Assembly: GCA_964035795.1 (NCBI GenBank)
Contig: OZ038320.1
Location: 30,256,875 to 30,320,874, forward strand
DNA from: Pterobdella sp. o SKG-2022
Lineage: Eukaryota; Annelida; Clitellata; Hirudinida; Piscicolidae
DNA: 64,000 nucleotides
Direction of reading: 5' to 3'
Below the pieces are notes generated by a model that ran no database searches, had not been told where the DNA came from, and worked only from the letters and a program-made list of their open reading frames with translations. Shown in pieces: positions 58,867 to 64,000 of the stretch; the stretch's first letter is position 1, and every line of letters begins with the position of its first letter. Made by a program: the position numbers and the translations under genes.

Positions 58867-58912
58867 AAATTAGCCATTTGGAACAGAAGCTTCTGTTCCA
58901 AATGGCTAATTT
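58867..58912. repeat. 46-bp perfect palindrome
   Basis: Two 23-bp arms meet without a spacer at AGAAG|CTTCT. The outer parts are AAATTAGCCATTTGG and CCAAATGGCTAATTT. Symmetry fails at 58866/58913. It ends 79 bp upstream of the first fucolectin-like start codon. Confidence 0.95.
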
Positions 58913-58991
58913 TGAGATACCTATCATCTCTCACAAACTCTCTGATATAAAGCCACAAAACTCTTTCACAATATTTTTTCGGCTCCCCATT

Positions 58992-61591
58992 ATGCGATTA
59001 ATAAACCAAAAAATAATATTACTGAAGTTAATATATTTTTGTATTCTGTGGGACTTATCGTTCTGCTTCTATCATGGTAAGTCATTTATTGAGGAAAAAT
59101 CATAGTATGCAGTTTTCAATTATGAATTTAATGATCCTAGTACAAAAAAAATCAAATTAAATAACACGAAGTGTTAGTAGCAAGATCAGGGTTGGCAGCG
59201 AGTTGAGAATCATAGGTAGGCACGATTGAAGAGTTTTGTTTAAGGATAAAAAAATTGATATAAAAAAAGATTTTATGAGCATGAAAAGTACATTTTTAAA
59301 ATGAGCAGTAAAGAGTAAGCCAGTGAAAGTTAATGAGAAAATTAAATAGACGCATTTCTTTGTTTTAAACTATTCAATATATTTTTTTTTACTTCTTGTG
59401 TGAGATAACACTATAGACTAAATAGAATTTTAAAATAAATTAATTAGGCTTATTTAATCCTTTTATGTAGGAATTTTGACTTTAAAAATTATTTCAGTAA
59501 ATTAAAAAACTTTCAAAAGTTTATTATTATAAAAAACTCTTATTTGGAACTCTGATTCTATAGTGAAACCAGCTCTAAAATCTCATAGCCAGGTTGAGAC
59601 TATTTGGCAAAACAGCCAGAGAAGATACGACATATGGAGTCTACGATGCAAACAGAGCAATTGATGGAAAGATCCACCCTTTGAGTGATACCAACAATTG
59701 CGCACACGCTTTAGGAGACTGGTGGATTATTGACTTGGCTGATTTCTTCACGTTGTGGGGTGTTACTATATATAAAAGAAATTGTTGTCCTGGTATGATT
59801 ATATTACATAAAATTTATAGTTTGAAAAATTTGAATTTCAATCTTGAACTTCAAATTTATTGTCTTATATGCTTTGATACTCACTTGAAGCCTGTTCTGC
59901 CTCAAAGCATTTAAAGCAAGCACAAAAAGTTTACATTTAATTTATCCTTGACACTGTTTAAACCATCCATGTATGCTGCCTAGCCGTAAAGTCTATCTAT
60001 ATTGTGCACCGATAGAAATTTTTCTCAATCAGGTTTCAGTGCCAGTAGGAATTTTTTTAGATTTCTAGCAAAAAGCTTTACAAATTGTTTTTGAACAGGA
60101 GTTAAGATTTTGTTTTTTTTCTTATAAAACTACAGATCCATTCTCATCAGTTTTTTTCGGAGATTGATGACCGTCTAAAGACATCACACACAGAGTAAAC
60201 CTTCATTGAAAGTATTTCCAAACCAAAAATTCTCAAAACCTTTCTGATTCTTCGTTAGTACTCCAAATCATACAGTAGTGTCTAACATCAGACTATAACA
60301 CCTTTCATGTTTTGTGGATATTCTGTATTTAATGAATTACCTTCTTTATTCAGCCTTTGAAAAACAACTTTTGTTTTGCTTACTGATTTTTTAGTGATGT
60401 GGTTCACATATCAGAACCCATATTTGTCGCCATTGGCTTCCACCTTGAGGTTTTCACTAAAAACAGTTATAAAAAGTTTTTTTTTGATGACTTAAACTAT
60501 CATTAAATTCTACCATTGCAATGAAGTTTTTTAAGAAAGCGATTTTTCGTATAGTTCAAAGCACTTGCTAAAAATGTAATGTAGTGGAAAGACACTGTGT
60601 TATTTTTCGGCCCAACATGAGATCGAGTCTTGGTAACTAGATAATTTCTCTAATGTTCAACCTGCTCAGCTATACTTTCCCACTTCAAAGCCAGATAGGT
60701 CTTGCTTATTCTGACTTTTAACTTCGATTTAATATGTATAATTATATTTTAAAAATTAATTACGTTTTTAAATAAAAAGAAAAATTCACTTTTTTTGCGA
60801 AAGCTATCCGCAAAGTAAATTGAACATAAAACTTTATTCAAACTGGTTTAAAACATAATTTCAATCACAAAAGAACGTTTGGGAAACGCAACAGTAGGCA
60901 TCTCATTAAAAAGCTACATAGGCATGGACATTCCTTTGGGAGATTATCCAGTTTGTGGTTACACTCCCAAGCCCTTTCCAGTTGGAACAGCATTTATGGT
61001 AGTTTGTAAGAAGCCTAAGCCCAGAGGAAGATATGTGGTTGTTCAAGAAACAATTGTGCAAATGCTTGCAATATGTGAAATCAGAATTTACGTCTTAGTC
61101 AGTAAGTAGAAATTATTCAGTTTTAAGTGTTTTTTTTTTCAAAATAAATAAGTTTAATATTCTAGAGGAAGCCATTTGGAGGACTAGCGTTGGCTTTTAT
61201 TTGAATGCAACTGTATTAGAATCATTTTGGGTAAGGCTTTTTAGAAGAGGAATGTATTTCATCATCATTTTTTGAATATAAAATAAAATTTCATTATAAA
61301 AATAGTTAACAAAAAGTTCAAAACTTATCTCGATTTATGCTTGTTTTGGATTTAACTCGTAATTTAGTTTGAGAATTTAGGCGAATGATGACGATGCTTA
61401 TTTGAAAGGTGAGAAGCAAGGTAGAGTGCACAAAAAGATGTGGCATTACGGTCGACTGCATGTCAGTGAACGTACAAGTGACACAAGCATTGATCAGATG
61501 TCATCTCTTGGATGATGTTCCAAACATCCAGCAATCTCTCCAACCTCATGATTATCTACAATGGGTCTCTTCCACTTATGTCTATTACTAA
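58992..61591 (+). CDS. Secreted fucolectin-like (F5/8C-type) protein with PAN-like C-terminus
   Basis: Exons: 58992-~59074 (signal peptide), ~59592-59791, 60874-61101, 61166-61230 and 61409-61591, about 250 aa. Exon 1 encodes MRLINQKIILLKLIYFCILW, an N-terminal hydrophobic signal, with donor TCATG|GTAAGT. Exon 2 has the lectin core ANRAIDGKIHP, NNCAHALGDWWIIDLAD and NCCP, which continues in phase to exon 3 ERLGNATVGISLK, YIGMDIPLGDYPVCGY and a GRYVVVQ...LAICEIRIYV end. This is the fucolectin/tachylectin-4 pattern of carbohydrate-binding galactose-binding-like folds, often used in innate recognition. The last exon, VRSKVECTKRCGITVDCMSV followed by CHLL, resembles a PAN/apple module, which commonly follows this domain in invertebrate lectins. 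Extracellular sugar binding is inferred from the family. Confidence 0.85.
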
Positions 61592-61670
61592 ACTCTCTAT
61601 TTTATTTACTAAAACTATATGCATTGAAGCCCTCAACAATGAAAAAATCTTTTCTAACTTTGACAGTTCA

Positions 61671-61817
61671 GAACGTAAAATAGCCGGAAATCAATATAAT
61701 AAAAACAAACACTATGGTTTATGGAATATCTAATGGAACATCTTACATTATCAAGTGTCACAAAAAGCTTCGTGTATAAAGTTTCTCAATAAACCATAGT
61801 GTTTGTTTCTATTATAT
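61671..61817. mobile_element. Fold-back repeat family, copy D
   Basis: Left arm GAACGTAAAATAGCCGG, ATAATAAAAACAAACACTA and GGTTTAT, a centre CATCTTACATTATCAAGTGT, then the inverted arm AAGCTTCGTGTATAAAG to TTTCTATTATAT. The 12-bp sequence TTTGACAGTTCA lies on both sides (61659-61670 and 61818-61829) as an exact target-site duplication. It starts 80 bp after the first lectin's stop codon. Confidence 0.82.
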
Positions 61818-61959
61818 TTTGACAGTTCAATTTTTCTAAACATTATTTTTTTGTCAAATTTGCTTCTTGAATTTATGTTATACACTAAACTTCCAATACT
61901 AGTTTAGACTTTTGGGTTAGAAAACACCATCTGGTTTTTTTTTAAATAACTTCAACCAT

Positions 61960-62470
61960 CCAGTTTCAAACTGATGCTGAAATATTATATTTAATAAGAC
62001 CTCATCTAGAATATTGCTCTCAAATTTGTTATTCTCCAGCCCTTCTTGGTAACTGGGGTATGATAATAAAAATAGAAAATGTTCAGCAAAAATTTACAAA
62101 AAAACAACAGAAATAAAATCATTAACATATAGTGGACGACTGAACGTTTTAGGATAAACAACTTTGGTGGAGAGGCGTATTAGAAGAGACTTAATAAAAG
62201 TATATAAAATAATTAATAATTACTCAGATGTAAGACCTGCCACACTAAACGTAAGCAATAACAGAAATAATCTATCAACAAAATTCAACTTTATGAGCAG
62301 TAATAACAATGATTTAAACAAAGTATTCCAATTATCGTTTCCTGAGAGAGCAAAAAACTACTGGAAAGAATTACCAATATAAATTAAAAATTCAAAATCA
62401 ATTTTAGAATTTGAAAAAAATTTAGAATCCCACAAAATGGAAAACTATTACTGGAGTGTTTCAACTACGT
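61960..62470 (+). mobile_element. Decayed LINE fragment (C-terminal end after RT)
   Basis: Plus-strand degenerate frame: YLIRPHLEYCSQICYSP, KIENVQQKFTKK, LVERRIRRDLIKVYKIIN, FQLSFPERAKNYWKELPI. This is the VRPHLEY / KVQRRATK / RRxRGDLIxVYKI / FxxRVxxxWNxLP pattern at the end of CR1/L2/jockey-type RT polyproteins. Stops and frameshifts throughout. Confidence 0.8.
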
Positions 62471-62881
62471 TGTTACAAAAGATGGAGAATGAATGCTACA
62501 TGAACAATAGAGCAATATATTTTAATTACATTTATCGGAGGCTGTTTTGAGATAAAATTTTCAAAAAAGGTCTGAAACAGTTTGAACAAAATCTTCAAAT
62601 AAAAAACGAAAAATTATCTTATAAAAATTTTATGAAATTCAACATTTTATATTTTTTCCTCTGTAAGAATTTCTCCAAACTATTTTTCTAAGACAAAAGA
62701 ATGATTTTCATCGACCCTTCAATGCTTGTCACGCAAAAATTTCAGATGATCAATGTAAAAACCCTTTAAGTAGTGTATTTATTTAAAATCTCATTTATAG
62801 ACAAACTCGTCATTTTGTTGAGTCTCTAAAGTTAATGTTGCTCTTGTGCTAAGACAAATTTAGTGATCTTCAATAGAATCG

Positions 62882-64000
62882 ATGCCCAAAGTTAAAACAA
62901 GAGTGCAAATGATTCTAACAAAAATAACATGTTTTTCTTTTTTGTGGAAATTTTCGTGCTGTCTGTACATTGGTGAGTTTTTCTAGCTTAGTAACATTTT
63001 CAGGCGTTATTGCTCATAAAAAATTGTATAAAACGTTCCATTAGAAGAAAATAGGAATACTGATAATATACTGATTATACTCAAGAAGTTCAGAAACTAA
63101 AATATTCTAACTAATTTGAAAAGACTAACTCGAGAACTTGTCTGTATTTTTCGCCAATGTATTTGAAAATCACAAAAAGATGTCTTTTTCAGTAAAAACT
63201 GAAACATAAACATTTTTTGGTTTAATTTAGAAATAAATAATTTTAAATAATGAAATAAAGCAAAATTTGATTAAACTAAGAAAATATTTTTTTACGTTCA
63301 GAACTTTGTTGAAAACTAACATTTCCAACACAAAGCAAGGCTCGGACTTTTTGGCAAAACAATCAAACAAGACGGGACATGGCCCCCATATAATGCCAAA
63401 AAAGCAATTGATGGAAAGTTTTTTCCTCGTTATAGTATCTCCAATTGTGCACACGCTATCGGAGACTGGTTGATCGTTGACCTGGCTGGTGTGTTCACTT
63501 TGTGCCAAGTTGCTCTCTACAGTAGATTTCCTTCTTTTGGTATAAGTTTTTTATTAGTTTTTCCATTTATGAATATTTATTTATTTAAAAACTACTTCAT
63601 GATTTTTGAAAAAGTCAATTATTCCGTATTGTTTGAAAAGCCTCAGCCATAAAGTTATTCAACTTCTGATCCTTTCAGTCTTCTTTCCAATTTTTCTTAC
63701 GTCGACTTTACTCAAGCTCGTCATAAAATTTCCTTGAGTACATTTTTTGTCGTTGTGACCACATTTATTCATGCAAGCTTTTTTTGTTTTTCACCCTTGA
63801 ATGTATTTTAGAGCTTACTTGATTTGGCCTGTAAAGAACATGGCCTAGGCAACTCCACCATCTCTTCCGTATTAGTTCTTTTATTTCCAGTGTTTTATAG
63901 AAAACTTTCCTCCATTAAGCTTATTTCAAAATTTAGCCTGTATTTATACTTATTTTATAATATATACTTGTTAGCTTCATTGACTCCCTAGATCTTTCAA
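62882..64000 (+). CDS. Second fucolectin-like gene, 3' end beyond window
   Basis: Tandem paralogue of the gene at 58992. Exon 1 (62882-62972) encodes MPKVKTRVQMILTKITCFSF, a signal-like start with donor ATTG|GTGAGT in the same place as its neighbour. Exon 2 (about 63336-63540) gives LFGKTIKQDGTWPPYNAKKA, IDGKFFPRYSISNCAHAIGD, then WLIVDLAGVFTLCQVALYSR, matching the neighbour's lectin core. Differences: the second Trp of DWW is Leu and the Cys-Cys-Pro before the splice site is replaced by FPSFG, losing the cysteine pair. No exon equivalent to the neighbour's exon 3 is seen before the edge; the first gene's intron there is 1.1 kb, so it may lie just outside. The two genes are functional paralogues or one is decaying; this cannot be told here. 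Confidence 0.75.

Larger units (their letters stand above)
57154..58991. other. Divergent intergenic region, tektin-like / fucolectin-like 1
   Basis: 1.8 kb, AT-rich. Holds fold-back family copy C (58328-58434) and a 46-bp perfect palindrome (58867-58912). Nothing else recognisable. Confidence 0.65.
61592..62881. other. Region between tandem fucolectin-like genes
   Basis: 1.3 kb containing fold-back copy D and a decayed LINE RT C-terminus (61960-62470). The rest is AT-rich. Confidence 0.7.

Noticed and set aside
62164..62382. Independent 72-codon gene between the lectin genes
   Set aside because: Its sequence is the C-terminal end of a LINE polyprotein with breaks on both sides.

Overview
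The window is animal nuclear DNA: AT-rich, with intron-split genes on both strands, long microsatellites and APE-type non-LTR retrotransposons. A tektin-like gene implies cilia or flagella. A mitofusin, a KDM2/FBXL19-type chromatin protein, POLDIP2, a TEX10-like protein, a TRAF-type MATH protein and fucolectin-like lectins all fit a metazoan. Exons are short and intergenic gaps are mostly 0.4-1.8 kb. The sequence alone does not fix the phylum. An aquatic invertebrate (tunicate or lophotrochozoan grade) is my best guess, held loosely.

Layout, left to right. 0.3-13.6 kb (+): acetoacetyl-CoA synthetase, 5' end outside the window, with a 6.9-kb intron holding two abutting LINE copies of related families. 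14.6-18.0 kb (-): a KDM2/FBXL19-like protein (CXXC, PHD, F-box, LRR) with no JmjC. It is divergent, across 261 bp, from an unrecognised Arg/Ser-rich plus Cys-tailed gene (+) that contains a 200-N assembly gap. 21.5-33.3 kb (-): mitofusin in about 20 exons, with a second copy of LINE family B in one intron. 34.0-38.8 kb (+): POLDIP2, with a third LINE family in an intron. 39.7-41.6 kb (+): a small TRAF-like MATH protein. 42.0-48.4 kb (-): TEX10/IPI1-like ribosome-biogenesis factor. 49.8-53.4 kb (+): aspartate-dehydrogenase-domain protein (ASPDH). 54.0-57.2 kb (-): a divergent tektin. 59.0-64.0 kb (+): two tandem secreted fucolectin-like (F5/8C-type) genes, the first ending in a PAN-like module and the second cut by the window edge.

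The genes do not form one pathway. They are housekeeping genes (ketone-body/sterol precursor activation, mitochondrial fusion, a mitochondrial/replication accessory factor, 60S assembly, NAD(H) chemistry) next to ciliary and innate-lectin genes. Two head-to-head pairs (KDM2-like/unknown and mitofusin/POLDIP2) suggest shared promoters.

The most unusual signal is a short dispersed repeat family at 48.5-61.8 kb. A unit of about 110 bp occurs once as a simple copy and three times in a fold-back form, with an inverted partial unit ending at the same base each time. Each copy is flanked by apparent 9-12 bp target-site duplications, and one copy encloses a LINE 3' fragment. Other points: a 46-bp perfect palindrome 79 bp upstream of the first lectin start codon, splice donors that read GTNNGT, and a (CA)n tract sitting directly after the reading frame in two related LINE families.
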